This document shows positions 39,986 to 48,979 of a DNA stretch of 64,000 nt, in pieces. How positions within the stretch are numbered: the first letter of the stretch is position 1; every line of letters starts with the position of its first letter. A program made the translations under genes and the position numbers. The notes below the pieces were generated by a model, which searched no databases, was not told where the DNA came from, and was given only the letters and a program-made list of their open reading frames with translations. This DNA comes from an uncultured Christensenellaceae bacterium. GTDB lineage: Bacteria; Bacillota; Clostridia; Christensenellales; UBA3700. Location of the stretch: contig CALWGZ010000008.1 in NCBI GenBank assembly GCA_944380285.1, positions 1 to 64,000 of the forward strand, written 5' to 3'.

Positions 39986-41515
39986 TTATTCCGCCTTTTT
40001 TCTGTGTCGTCTGCGGCGGTTTTTGTTCCTTTTCACCCCTATCTCCGCGCCTGTCACCGTCTGCAACAGCATCACCATGCGCGCAAGCGACAGCGTGTCC
40101 TTGCCGCAATAGGTGTACAGCTGAGCGTAGTGTTCGGCGCTCGCCGCGTCGTCTTCGTACTGCGCGCGCGTAAACAGCCTGAGCGCCTCGGCGCCGTTGC
40201 GCACGTCGAGCGCGGAGTAATCGCAGCTCTTGTCGCCGGGGAACATCGCCGGATAGACCGCTTTGAGCGACGTCGAGCCGAGCATCGCCTTGGAGTAGAC
40301 CGCCCTCGACGCGAACAGCTCTTGCAGATCTCTCACGCCGCCTCGCGCAGCGGTCAGCTTGGAGCCCAAGTCCTTGTATTTGCTCGCCAGCTGATTGAGC
40401 ACCTTGCACTCCAACCCCTTCGAGAACACGACGACGCACGCGCCGTGCGGGATCTGATTGAACAATCTGCGCGCGATCTCGGGGCGCGGATCGACCCCCT
40501 TTTTGGGCAAAAATTGAAAGTGTTCCAGCTCCGAATACTCGGTGCGCTTGACGTGCAGCGAATATTGGAACGGGATCTGCATGAACGGCCGCGTTCCGTC
40601 ATAGAGCGGCAGCGCAGGCTGACACGCCTCGAAGTCGAGGAAGCACATCGGATAGTGCAACTTCTCAATAAACGCGCGCACGCGCGGGATATCGATATGG
40701 AGCTCGTCGTCGGTCAAATACATCCTGACCATCGCCGCCTGTGCGGGTTTGAGCAAATGAGCGTTGTCGAGCAGGTCGTCGAGGCTCTTGACCCCCGACT
40801 CGAACAGCTTGAACATCGTCCCGCCGTCAATGCCGTGAAAGTCGAGCATGCACGGTCTTTCGGTCGCGACGCACGACGCGAAATATTCGCACTTGTCGGG
40901 GCGCTCGCACTTGACGGACATCTCGCGCACGATCGGTTCGGCAAGCAGCCTTTCCGCCTCGTCGAAAAACGCGGCGACGACCGTCTTCGCCTCTTCCGTC
41001 CTCGGCGCGACGTCGTTGATCTTGAACAGTTTTTCGGGCTCGATCGCGCCCTTGCGGACATAACTGCGGTTGCACACCGCGACGCGTATCGCCGCGAGCG
41101 GATGCCCGCTCCTCTTCGCGACCTCGGCGATGTACGCCGCCTTTGCGACCGCGCTCTCGGTGATCTTGGGCGTCGTCTTGGTGTAGTAGGCGCAAAGCCC
41201 CTCGTCCGTCACGCATACCTCGTCGACATAGGCGCTGAACGCCCCTGCGACGAAGCAGACGTTGCGGAACGCCTTTTCGCCCTCTTCGAGCCCCTTTTCG
41301 AGCGCCGCGAACGCCGCGTCCGGCTCCGCCGAGCGGCAGTCGATCCCGTCCGGCAGAAGTTTGAACAATTCCTCCCTCAGCCGCGCGTACTCGGACTGGC
41401 GATAGACTGACGCCTCATCCTCGGCAAGCGGCATCAGACGCCCCTTTACAAAGAGCGTCTTGCAGTGCCTGTATCGTGAAAAATCGGAATTGTCAAAGTA
41501 TTTGTTCATCCGCAT
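39986..41515 (-). CDS. DUF2779 protein, RecB/Cas4-like nuclease fold expected
   Basis: The 509-residue protein carries the DUF2779 domain at about residues 290-430: MCFLDFEACQPALPLYDGTR followed by PFMQIPFQYSLH, which looks like an exonuclease-type DFE motif. Upstream, residues ~225-240 have a cysteine group (CERPDKCEYFASC) like the iron-sulfur cluster of Cas4/AddB nucleases, and RRNDFSRYRHC-type N-terminus (FDNSDFSRYRHCKTLF) fits with a fourth Cys. Family members combine a PD-(D/E)XK nuclease-like part and a 3'-5' exonuclease-like domain; the cellular role is undetermined. It stands alone on the minus strand, with no defence genes nearby. Confidence 0.85.
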   Translation of the reverse strand: MRMNKYFDNSDFSRYRHCKTLFVKGRLMPLAEDEASVYRQSEYARLREELFKLLPDGIDCRSAEPDAAFAALEKGLEEGEKAFRNVCFVAGAFSAYVDEVCVTDEGLCAYYTKTTPKITESAVAKAAYIAEVAKRSGHPLAAIRVAVCNRSYVRKGAIEPEKLFKINDVAPRTEEAKTVVAAFFDEAERLLAEPIVREMSVKCERPDKCEYFASCVATERPCMLDFHGIDGGTMFKLFESGVKSLDDLLDNAHLLKPAQAAMVRMYLTDDELHIDIPRVRAFIEKLHYPMCFLDFEACQPALPLYDGTRPFMQIPFQYSLHVKRTEYSELEHFQFLPKKGVDPRPEIARRLFNQIPHGACVVVFSKGLECKVLNQLASKYKDLGSKLTAARGGVRDLQELFASRAVYSKAMLGSTSLKAVYPAMFPGDKSCDYSALDVRNGAEALRLFTRAQYEDDAASAEHYAQLYTYCGKDTLSLARMVMLLQTVTGAEIGVKRNKNRRRRHRKKAE

Positions 41516-41560
41516 GCCGCTCCGCGCGGCACACGCCCCGCGGAACTCTCCGTAAAAGCG

Positions 41561-42334
41561 TTACAAAACCATGTATTGCTTGACCGTGTCGTAAACTTCG
41601 GGTCTCAAAGCCAAAATGCCGAAATCTCCCGCCCTGTACGGTTCGCCGTCCAGATTGGTGACCCTAAGCCCCGCCTCTTGGCACAGCAGCGCGCCGGGGA
41701 GCACGTCCCACGGCTTTTTGGCGAGGAGCACCGCTCCGTCCGTCTTGCCCATCGCGGCAAACGCGAAGTCGACGCACGCCGCGCCGAACATCCTCAGCTT
41801 GCCGAGCAGCGGATATATTTTCCGCATCGCGCGCGCCTGCGCCTTGGCGACCTTGACCGATTTGTGGCTGAAATCGCCGAAGCTGACCGTGCTGAGCGAC
41901 GGCTCAAAGGGCTTGCGCTCGATGAGCTTGTTGTTGAGATAAGCCCCCTCTCCCCTTACGGCGTGCAGTTTGAGCCCCAGCCCCGGCAAATTCATCGCCG
42001 CGACGACAGGCTCGCCGTTCACGCAGAACGCCGCCTGCAAACCGTACAAAGGCGACCCGTGCGCCATATTGGACGTGCCGTCGATGGGATCGATGACCCA
42101 CGTCCTCTCGCCGAGTTTCACCCTCGGGTACTTCTCTTCGCTGACGATCGTGTCGTTCGGGAAGACGAACCTGATCGCCTTGATGAGCTTCGCCTCCACG
42201 CCGGTATCGATGTCGGTGACGACATTGTACGCGCTCTTTGTCGCGACGCGCTCGGGCGTCGGCGTTTCGCAAAAAAGAACAGCCGCCTTATGCAACTCTT
42301 TGATGATGAAGTCCTTTTCCGCAACGTAATCCAT
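41561..42334 (-). CDS. Inositol monophosphatase family protein
   Basis: The 257-residue protein has the metal-dependent phosphatase motifs: DIDTGVEAKLIKAI with a first acidic ligand, VSEEKYP, WVIDPIDGTSNMAHGSPLYG (DPIDGT) and KPWDVLPGALLCQEAGLRV (WDxxPG). It hydrolyses inositol-1-phosphate or related sugar or nucleotide monophosphates. ATG at 42334 is preferred; it follows AAGGCGGTGG, whereas the open frame to 42400 reaches into the promoter. A TTGACT / TATAAT promoter with an 18-bp spacer lies about 50 bases upstream, with a small hairpin in the leader (42357-42381). Confidence 0.93.
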   Translation of the reverse strand: MDYVAEKDFIIKELHKAAVLFCETPTPERVATKSAYNVVTDIDTGVEAKLIKAIRFVFPNDTIVSEEKYPRVKLGERTWVIDPIDGTSNMAHGSPLYGLQAAFCVNGEPVVAAMNLPGLGLKLHAVRGEGAYLNNKLIERKPFEPSLSTVSFGDFSHKSVKVAKAQARAMRKIYPLLGKLRMFGAACVDFAFAAMGKTDGAVLLAKKPWDVLPGALLCQEAGLRVTNLDGEPYRAGDFGILALRPEVYDTVKQYMVL

Positions 42335-42445
42335 GATCCACCGCCTTGTACGAAAATCGGGACAGTCAACCCGTCCCGTCTTTTTAATTATACAATACAA
42401 GACGGCGTCAAGTCAATCACAAAAATTGCGTTTTTTTGAGTCTTT

Positions 42446-42661
42446 TCAGCGACCTCGTCTTTCGACGATCGCGTTGTAAAGAGCCTTCGAAAAGGCGATC
42501 TCCAGCTTCTCGCACTCCGACTCGAAACCGGGCACGCGGCGCGCGAACGCCCTCGCGCGCGCATATCTCGCCGCCATGCGGTAAAGCTCGTCGTCATGTC
42601 GCCTGACCGTGCATGCGACATCTTCGACGCGCCGCGGCTTGACCTCACTCGATCCTTCCAT
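42446..42661 (-). CDS. Small basic hypothetical protein (71 aa)
   Basis: ATG at 42661 follows AGGGGAGG and opens a 71-residue frame with segments RRHDDELYRMAARYARARAF and ECEKLEIAFSKALYNAIVE. It is arginine-rich and predicted to be helical. A promoter TTGACC (42719-42714), 18 bp and TAAAAT (42695-42690) lies just upstream. I do not recognise the family. The promoter plus ribosome binding site support a real gene. Confidence 0.65.
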   Translation of the reverse strand: MEGSSEVKPRRVEDVACTVRRHDDELYRMAARYARARAFARRVPGFESECEKLEIAFSKALYNAIVERRGR

Positions 42662-42896
42662 CGTTATCCTCCCCTTTGGTACTGACCGCATTTTACCACT
42701 TTTCGGCATGCGAGGTCAATCGTCGAAAACGTCTTTCGCCGGCGTTGACAAAATTCGACAAAAACCGCATTTAACAGACACAGGCACGAAAAAATGGTGT
42801 GTCGACCATTGCCTCGACTTGTCGTTTGAAAGCGATTTTTACCGCACCCCGTCGCAGCCTTTCGACCCCCTGCGATCGCCGTCTTGCCGCCTTTTG

Positions 42897-42925
42897 TTGA
42901 CATTGGCGCGCGTGCGCATTATAAT
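42897..42925 (+). promoter_or_regulatory. Consensus promoter of the GH20-nagA-esterase operon
   Basis: TTGACA (42897-42902), 17 bp and TATAAT (42920-42925) are an exact sigma-A consensus. The ribosome binding site GAGGTGAGAGG follows before the ATG at 42954. Confidence 0.9.
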
Positions 42926-42953
42926 AGTCTTGAAAAACCCGCGAGGTGAGAGG

Positions 42954-44510
42954 ATGTCGGATGTCATTCCCAAGGTAAACAGCGAGACCGTCTACGGCGG
43001 AGACCTTGTCTTCGACGGCGGCGTCAGGCTTTGCGCCTGCGCCGACGCGGAAGACGTCGCCGCGAAGTTCAAGACCATGCTGTCGCGTATATGTCCGTCG
43101 GTTGTCTTTTCGGGCGACGGCGCAGTGACCGTCAGCATCGAAAAAGACGCCCTTCTGCCCCACGAGGGCTATGTCATCGACATCAACGGCGACGCGCTCA
43201 CGCTGATTGCCGCAAACGCCGCCGGCTGGACCTACGCCCTTGTCACGCTCAGGCAATTGCTCAAACCCGTCGGCAAGTCGGTCGCCTGCCCTTGCTGCCG
43301 CATCGAGGACGCGCCGCGCTTCAAATACCGCGGGCTGATGCTCGACGAGGCGCGCAACTTTTTCGGTGAGGAAGAGGTCAAGCGGCTTTTGGATCTGATG
43401 TGTCTGTACAAGCTCAACGTGCTGCATTGGCACCTTTCGGACGATCAGGGCTATCGTGTGGAGAGCGAGGCGTTCCCCTTGCTCACGACCGTTTCGACGC
43501 GCCGCAACGACACTCAGGTCGGCGGCGTCAAGTCGGGCAAGTTCATGGGGACGGAGGCGTCGGGCTACTACACCAAGAGCAAGATCCGCGCGATCGTCGA
43601 ATACGCGAAAGAGCGCAACATCGTCGTCGTCCCCGAGCTGGAGATGCCGTCGCATTGCAGCGCGATCCTCGCCGCCTATCCCAAGCTGAGCTGCACCGGC
43701 GAAAAGAAGGAGGTGCCTACGACCTTCGGCACTCTGCACCGTTCCTTCTGCCCCGGCAAGCGCGAGACCTACGAGTTTTTGGACAAATTGCTCGACGAGT
43801 GGTGCGAACTGTTCCCGTCCAAGCTCTTCCATATCGGCGCGGACGAGACCGCGGGCTCGCTGTGGAAAAACTGTCCCGACTGCCGCAAGACGGTCGCCGA
43901 AAACGGGCTTGCCGGCACGCACGAACTGCTGCCGCTGTTCGTCAACCGCATCGCCGACATGCTCTCCGCCAAGGGCAAGCTGCCGATGATCTGGTCGGAC
44001 AAACTGCCGCGCGGCGTGCGCAAATACGTCACTTACGAGGCGTGGCTGCCTCTCGACCACAAGGCGGTCGCCGCCGAGGTCTCGTCGGGGCGCAAGTTCG
44101 TCGTCGCGCCGTACGACCGCTATTACGCCTGCCAGCCCTATTGCATGATCCCGCTCAAAAAGACATACGAATTCGAGCCGACGTCGATCACCGCTGACAA
44201 GAGCGACGCGGGGATCTTCGGCGTCGAGATGCCGATGTGGACGGAGTGGGTCTACGACCGCGTCAAGCTGGATTTCAACCTTTTCCCGAGGCTGTGCGCG
44301 TTCGCCGAGACGGGCTGGACCGCCGCGTCGCGCAAGAGCCTGCACGACTTCAAACGGCGCTGGAACGCTCAAAAGCCGCTACTCGACTCTTTCGGCGTCG
44401 GCTATGCCAAAGACAAGCTGACGTCGCCCGGGGCTTTCGCCCGCAACAAGGGCACATACATCTGGAAAACCGTCGATCAATACGACGAAGTGAGGAGAAA
44501 CAAACTATGA
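42954..44510 (+). CDS. Beta-N-acetylhexosaminidase, GH20
   Basis: The 518-residue enzyme has a GH20b-type N-terminal domain (to about residue 115) and the catalytic barrel. RFKYRGLMLDEARNFFGEEE, LNVLHWHLSDDQGYRVES, VVPELEMPSHCSAILAAYP and FHIGADETAGSLW are visible, the last with the catalytic Asp-Glu pair; it ends with TEWVYDRVKLDFNLFPRLCA. It removes terminal GlcNAc or GalNAc by substrate-assisted catalysis. There is no signal peptide, so it should act on imported chitobiose or glycan fragments. Its stop overlaps the nagA start as ATGA, consistent with joint use of the released GlcNAc. The frame extends to 42609 upstream, but only 42954 follows a ribosome binding site. Confidence 0.95.
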   Translation: MSDVIPKVNSETVYGGDLVFDGGVRLCACADAEDVAAKFKTMLSRICPSVVFSGDGAVTVSIEKDALLPHEGYVIDINGDALTLIAANAAGWTYALVTLRQLLKPVGKSVACPCCRIEDAPRFKYRGLMLDEARNFFGEEEVKRLLDLMCLYKLNVLHWHLSDDQGYRVESEAFPLLTTVSTRRNDTQVGGVKSGKFMGTEASGYYTKSKIRAIVEYAKERNIVVVPELEMPSHCSAILAAYPKLSCTGEKKEVPTTFGTLHRSFCPGKRETYEFLDKLLDEWCELFPSKLFHIGADETAGSLWKNCPDCRKTVAENGLAGTHELLPLFVNRIADMLSAKGKLPMIWSDKLPRGVRKYVTYEAWLPLDHKAVAAEVSSGRKFVVAPYDRYYACQPYCMIPLKKTYEFEPTSITADKSDAGIFGVEMPMWTEWVYDRVKLDFNLFPRLCAFAETGWTAASRKSLHDFKRRWNAQKPLLDSFGVGYAKDKLTSPGAFARNKGTYIWKTVDQYDEVRRNKL

Positions 44511-45685
44511 CCTTGACCTACATCAACGTCCGCCCTCTCGTGGGCGGAAAACTCAAAGACCTCTGCAACATCGTCGTCAAAGACGGCAAGATCGCCGCGG
44601 TCGGCAAAGAGCGCGAGGGCGAGATCGTCGACTGCGGCGGAGCCGTCGCGGCGGCGGGATTCATCGACATCCACACTCACGGCGGCTGGGGGCACGACTG
44701 CATGGAGGCGACCGAGGACTGTCTCGCGACGATCTCGGCATACCACCTCTACACCGGCATAACCTCATACTGCCCGACGACGATGACCGCGTCTCCCGAG
44801 GACATCGAGAAGGCGATCGCGTGCATACGCGATTACCGGCGCAAGTCGCCTTACGCGCGCATTGTCGGCGCCCATCTCGAGGGGCCGTATCTGTCCCAAA
44901 AGGCGGCGGGGGCGCATCCGCCCAAGCTGCTGATCTCCCCTCTCGACGACGACAGCTTTGTCGAGGGCAATCTCGACGTCGTCACGCGCGTGACCGTCGC
45001 GCCCAACGTCAGAGGCGCGGACGTCTTCACCGCAAAATATGCGCCCAAAGGGGTGCAGATCTCGCTCGGGCACGACAACTCGATCGACGACGAGATCTAC
45101 GCCTGCGTGGACGCCGGCGCAAACAGCGTCACCCACATGTACAACTGCACTTCGCGTCCCTCGCGCCGCGACAACCCCAAAAAGCATCTCGGCTTGACCG
45201 AGGTCGGTTTGATCGACGACAGGATCGTCGACGAGGTGATCGCGGACGACAGGCACGTCCCCGACAAACTTTTCGGGATGATCTTCAAGCTCAAGGGCGC
45301 GGCGGGGATATGCCTCGTCTCCGACTCGCTGAGCGTCGCGGGCATGCCCGAGGGCGACTACTACATCGGCGCAGGCGACAGCAAGCAGTCGATCCGCGTC
45401 GAGGACGGCGTCGCGGTGCTGCCGGCGGAGAATACCTATGCAGGCTCCGTTACGCCGATATCGGTCATGGCGAAACGCTTGATCGCAAACGGCTACTCGA
45501 TCGAGGACGCGCTGTCGATGGCGACGCTCGTCCCGGCAAAGCTGGTCGGCTTGACGGACAGAGGCGACCTCGTTCCCGGCATGCTCGCGGACTTCAACGT
45601 CTTCGGCGACGACTTCTCGGTGCGCATGACCGTGCTCGGCGGCAATGTCGTCGACAGGGACGCGCTGGTCGCAAAGAGAGGCTGA
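44507..45685 (+). CDS. nagA: N-acetylglucosamine-6-phosphate deacetylase
   Basis: The 392-residue protein has NagA motifs: FIDIHTHGGWGHDCMEAT near residue 52, GAHLEGPYLSQKAAGAHPP, VQISLGHDNSIDDEIYACVD, GANSVTHMYNCTSRPS and VSDSLSVAGMPEGDYYI with the catalytic Asp. It converts GlcNAc-6-phosphate to glucosamine-6-phosphate and acetate. It is translationally coupled to GH20 and followed by an esterase gene at one base spacing. No nagB or kinase gene is visible, so those must lie elsewhere. Confidence 0.95.
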   Translation: MTLTYINVRPLVGGKLKDLCNIVVKDGKIAAVGKEREGEIVDCGGAVAAAGFIDIHTHGGWGHDCMEATEDCLATISAYHLYTGITSYCPTTMTASPEDIEKAIACIRDYRRKSPYARIVGAHLEGPYLSQKAAGAHPPKLLISPLDDDSFVEGNLDVVTRVTVAPNVRGADVFTAKYAPKGVQISLGHDNSIDDEIYACVDAGANSVTHMYNCTSRPSRRDNPKKHLGLTEVGLIDDRIVDEVIADDRHVPDKLFGMIFKLKGAAGICLVSDSLSVAGMPEGDYYIGAGDSKQSIRVEDGVAVLPAENTYAGSVTPISVMAKRLIANGYSIEDALSMATLVPAKLVGLTDRGDLVPGMLADFNVFGDDFSVRMTVLGGNVVDRDALVAKRG

Positions 45686-45686
45686 T

Positions 45687-46592
45687 ATGAACATCGCAAA
45701 ATTGGCATTCGACTTTGACGACCGCTTCAAGGACGTGTTCACCAACAACGTCAAGACGGTCAACAGCATCTCCGTCGAAAAGGACGTCGTCTATGACGAC
45801 GCTCTGCCCGACGTCTGCACGCTGGACATCTACTGCCCGCCGCTCAAAGGGCGGGAGAAATACCCCGTGCTCGTCGACGTTCACGGCGGCGGCTGGATCA
45901 CCGGCGACAAGCATTGGCGGCGTGGGCTCAACCGCGCGTTCGCGGACATGGGGCTGTGCGTGATCAGTCCCAACTACGGGCTGTCGCCGCGCTTCAAATA
46001 CCCCGAATGCGTCAAGCACCTGTTCGCCTGCTTCAAGTGGATATGCGACCACGCCGAAGAGCGCCGTCTCGATCTCGATAACGTGCTGATCACCGGCGAC
46101 AGCGCGGGCGGTCAGCTCGCCTGCCTCGTGCTCGCGATCCAGAACAACGCCGCGGTCAAAGCGCGGATAGGCGCGGTCGACTCGCCGCTGCGTTTCAAGG
46201 GCGGGATGCTGGTCTGCGGCGCGTACGACCCCGACAGCATGGCGAAGAACATCCTTTCGAACAAGCTCTTCCTCGAGATGACCGGCTATGGGCGCAAACA
46301 TCTGCGCGAGTTCAAAGACTACGATCTGATGAACCCCGTCAACTTCGTCGACAAGGACTTCCCCGCGGACGTGATGGTCGCGTACGGACGTTTCGACGCG
46401 TTCGTCGGCGGCAACGAAAAGATACTCTTCAAACGTCTGAACGAGCTGGGGATCCCCTACCGCGAATACCGCGCAAAGGGCGCGGGCGAGCACTGCTTCC
46501 ACCTGTGGCACTACCGCCGTCCGATCAGCCGCAAGTTCTTCGAATTGGCGCGCGACTATGTCGCCGACAAGGTCGGCTATCGATACAGATAA
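45687..46592 (+). CDS. Alpha/beta-hydrolase esterase, HSL-like
   Basis: The 301-residue enzyme has the HGGG oxyanion motif (VDVHGGGWITGDKHW) and the nucleophile elbow GDSAGGQLA. The acid Asp lies in YGRFDAFVGG and the His in GEHCFHLW. The fold is that of the hormone-sensitive-lipase or acetyl-esterase group. Within an operon for GlcNAc glycans, it may remove acetyl groups from sugars (inference). ATG at 45687 is one base after the nagA stop. It is the last gene, ended by the hairpin at 46656. Confidence 0.9.
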   Translation: MNIAKLAFDFDDRFKDVFTNNVKTVNSISVEKDVVYDDALPDVCTLDIYCPPLKGREKYPVLVDVHGGGWITGDKHWRRGLNRAFADMGLCVISPNYGLSPRFKYPECVKHLFACFKWICDHAEERRLDLDNVLITGDSAGGQLACLVLAIQNNAAVKARIGAVDSPLRFKGGMLVCGAYDPDSMAKNILSNKLFLEMTGYGRKHLREFKDYDLMNPVNFVDKDFPADVMVAYGRFDAFVGGNEKILFKRLNELGIPYREYRAKGAGEHCFHLWHYRRPISRKFFELARDYVADKVGYRYR

Positions 46593-46655
46593 GCGCGTTT
46601 TGCCGACACGGGCACGAAAAACTTCGTCTTTCGTCCGCCTGAAAATTTGCACGAA

Positions 46656-46685
46656 AACGCCGAAGGCAAAATTGCCTTCGGCGTT
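46656..46685. terminator. Bidirectional terminator between esterase and PPi-PFK genes
   Basis: AACGCCGAAGGCAA and TTGCCTTCGGCGTT form a perfect 14-bp stem around AA, with T-rich flanks on each strand. It lies between converging operons. Confidence 0.9.
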
Positions 46686-46705
46686 CGTTTTGCTCTTTGC
46701 GAGAC

Positions 46706-47956
46706 TTACTTTACGAGCACCTTTTTGAGCTGCGCAAATCTGGGCAGACCGTCCTCGAGCTTCGCCTTGCTCTCGCCCTGGATGAGCGGAAGCGCATAGT
46801 CGACATACTCCTGCGACAGCATCGTGCCGTTGTTGACGATCCACTCGAGCGGGACCTTCTTTTCGGTGTTTGCCGCCTTGGCGACGCTCATCACGCCGAT
46901 CTTGCACTTGTACTTGCCGCTCGTCATATCTCTCTTGAGGATGACCATCTTGTCGGTGGTGCCGCGGACCGCGTACTTGACGGCAGCCGCGCCCGCTCTG
47001 AACGCCTCTTCGACGTCCGTCTTGGAAGCGAGGTGAGCCGCGCATCTCTGCATCAGCGAGAACTCGACCGCTCTGGTCTTGCAGCCGAACTCGCTCTTGC
47101 ACATGTTGGCGAGAGCCGCGCCGACGCCGCCCAGCTGAGCGTGACCGAACGAATCCTTCGCGAGGTTGCCGCCGGCGAGGACTTCGGCGATCAGGTTGCC
47201 CTTGTCGTCGGAGATGCCTTCGGAGACCGCGACCATGCACTTGCCGCCGGTCTTGTCCATCACCGCTTTGACGTCGTTCTTGAACTTGTCGATCGAGAAC
47301 GGGATCTCGGGCAGGTAGATGAGGTCGGCGCCGAGGCCCTTGTAGTTGGCGAGGCTCGCCGCGGCGGTCAGCCAGCCGGCGTGTCTGCCCATGATCTCGA
47401 CGACGGTGATCATCGGGGTGTCATAGACGTTGGCGTCCAGTTTGAGCTCCATGATCGTGGTCGCGACATACTTCGCGGCGCTGCCGTAGCCGGGGCAGTG
47501 ATCGGTGCCGAACAGGTCGTTGTCGATGGTCTTGGGGACGCCGATGACTCTGCACTCCCAGCCCGACTTCTTCATGAACTTGCTGACCTTGTTGCAGGTG
47601 TCCATCGAGTCGTTTCCGCCGTTGTAGAAGAAGTAGCGGATGTTGTACTTCTTGAAGACTTCGAGCAGTCTCTTGTAGTCGGTGTCGTCGATCTTCTCGG
47701 GCTTGAGCTTGTATCTGACCGAGCCGAGTGCGGACGACGGCGTATTTTTGAGTCTGAGCAATTCTTCGGGGTCCTCTTTGGACATGTCGTAGAACTTCTC
47801 TTCGAGCACGCCTCTGATGCCGTGCGCAGCGCCGTAGACGGCGGTGATGCAATCTTGCTTGAGCGCCTCGGTGAACACGCCCGCAGCGGACGAGTTGATG
47901 ACCGAAGTGGGGCCGCCGGACTGACCGAACATGCAGGCTCCGACCAATTTTTCCAT
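46706..47956 (-). CDS. PPi-dependent 6-phosphofructokinase
   Basis: The 416-residue protein is a phosphofructokinase with the residues of the pyrophosphate-dependent class. Where ATP enzymes have GGDGS it reads YNGGNDSMDTCNKVS, and where they have PGTIDND it has the Lys form, GVPKTIDNDLFGTDHCPGYG. VEIMGRHAGWLTAAASLA matches the fructose-6-phosphate site. It catalyses the reversible phosphorylation of fructose-6-phosphate with PPi. ATG at 47956 follows AAGGAGG; the longer frame is shadow. It is 53 bp behind pfkA. Confidence 0.93.
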   Translation of the reverse strand: MEKLVGACMFGQSGGPTSVINSSAAGVFTEALKQDCITAVYGAAHGIRGVLEEKFYDMSKEDPEELLRLKNTPSSALGSVRYKLKPEKIDDTDYKRLLEVFKKYNIRYFFYNGGNDSMDTCNKVSKFMKKSGWECRVIGVPKTIDNDLFGTDHCPGYGSAAKYVATTIMELKLDANVYDTPMITVVEIMGRHAGWLTAAASLANYKGLGADLIYLPEIPFSIDKFKNDVKAVMDKTGGKCMVAVSEGISDDKGNLIAEVLAGGNLAKDSFGHAQLGGVGAALANMCKSEFGCKTRAVEFSLMQRCAAHLASKTDVEEAFRAGAAAVKYAVRGTTDKMVILKRDMTSGKYKCKIGVMSVAKAANTEKKVPLEWIVNNGTMLSQEYVDYALPLIQGESKAKLEDGLPRFAQLKKVLVK

Positions 47957-48009
47957 GATGTAACCCTCCTTGGGATGAATATTTTTCCGTATGTACGGTG
48001 TTTTGCTTT

Positions 48010-48975
48010 TTACAGGCTGAGGATGCGCGACTTCTTGTACAGTTCGTCGTTGAACTTGCGCTCCATCGCGAGCGCCGCGCCTATCTCCTCGTCGACGATC
48101 TTGTTGTCGCGGATGCCGACCACTCTGCCGCCCTTGTCGGCGAGAAGCAGCTCCACCGCCCTGATCGCGAACTCCGCCGCGAGCGTGCGGTCCTGGTTGC
48201 TGGGGTTGCCGCCGCGCTGGATATAGCCGAGCGTGGTCGTCTTGATCGAGCCGGTGACGCCGTTCTCTTTGAGGCGGGCTTTGAGTTCTTCGGCTTTGCA
48301 GACGCCCTCGGCGAGGACGATGATGTCGGATGTCTTGCCGATGCGCTGGTTGAGCTTGATGCTCTTGACGACGGCGTTCAGGTCGAAGTTCTCCTCGGGG
48401 ACGAGGGTGATCTCGGCGCCGCCGCCCAAGCCGGCATAGAGCGCGATGTCGCCGCACTTTCTGCCCATCACCTCGATGATGCAGACGCGGTCGTGCGAGG
48501 TCATCGTGTCGCGCAGGTTGTTGATCGCGCCGAGCACGGTGTTGACAGTCGTGTCAAAGCCGAGCGTGAAGTCGGTGTAGGCGAGGTCGTTGTCTATGGT
48601 GCCAGGGATGCCGATCACCTTGACGCCGAACATGTCGTAGAGGTCCTTCGCGCCGCGGAAGCTGCCGTCGCCGCCGATGACGACGAGCCCGTCGATGCCG
48701 TACGCCTCCATGTTGTCGACCGCCTGCTGGATATACTCCTTTTGTTTGAACTCCTCGCAGCGCGCGGTCTTGAGGATGGTGCCGCCGCGCTGGATGATGT
48801 CGGACACGCTGCGCTTGTTCATCTGGAAGATGTGGTTGTCGATCAGTCCGACGTAGCCGCGCTCGATGCCGTAGACTTCGAGCCCGTTGTAGATGGCGTA
48901 ACGCGTGACCGCCCTGATGCATGCGTTCATGCCGGGCGCGTCGCCGCCGCTTGTCAAGATCCCTATTCTCTTCAT
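48010..48975 (-). CDS. pfkA: ATP-dependent 6-phosphofructokinase
   Basis: The 321-residue enzyme has the ATP-type motifs: GILTSGGDAPGMNACIRAV, VVIGGDGSFRGAKDL, GIPGTIDNDLAYTD with Asp nucleophile base, VIEVMGR-type site (CIIEVMGRKCGDIALYAGL) and YIQRGGNPSNQDRTLA. It is the standard glycolytic enzyme that uses ATP, followed in the same operon by the PPi-dependent form. The ribosome binding site AGGAGCGGAG lies inside the end of the upstream TRAP gene, four bases apart, so the two are translationally close. Confidence 0.96.
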   Translation of the reverse strand: MKRIGILTSGGDAPGMNACIRAVTRYAIYNGLEVYGIERGYVGLIDNHIFQMNKRSVSDIIQRGGTILKTARCEEFKQKEYIQQAVDNMEAYGIDGLVVIGGDGSFRGAKDLYDMFGVKVIGIPGTIDNDLAYTDFTLGFDTTVNTVLGAINNLRDTMTSHDRVCIIEVMGRKCGDIALYAGLGGGAEITLVPEENFDLNAVVKSIKLNQRIGKTSDIIVLAEGVCKAEELKARLKENGVTGSIKTTTLGYIQRGGNPSNQDRTLAAEFAIRAVELLLADKGGRVVGIRDNKIVDEEIGAALAMERKFNDELYKKSRILSL

Positions 48976-48979
48976 AAAA

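Noticed and set aside
45594..47240. 548-codon minus-strand frame spanning the esterase gene and PPi-PFK
   Set aside because: It crosses two converging genes and a terminator; both real genes are certain.
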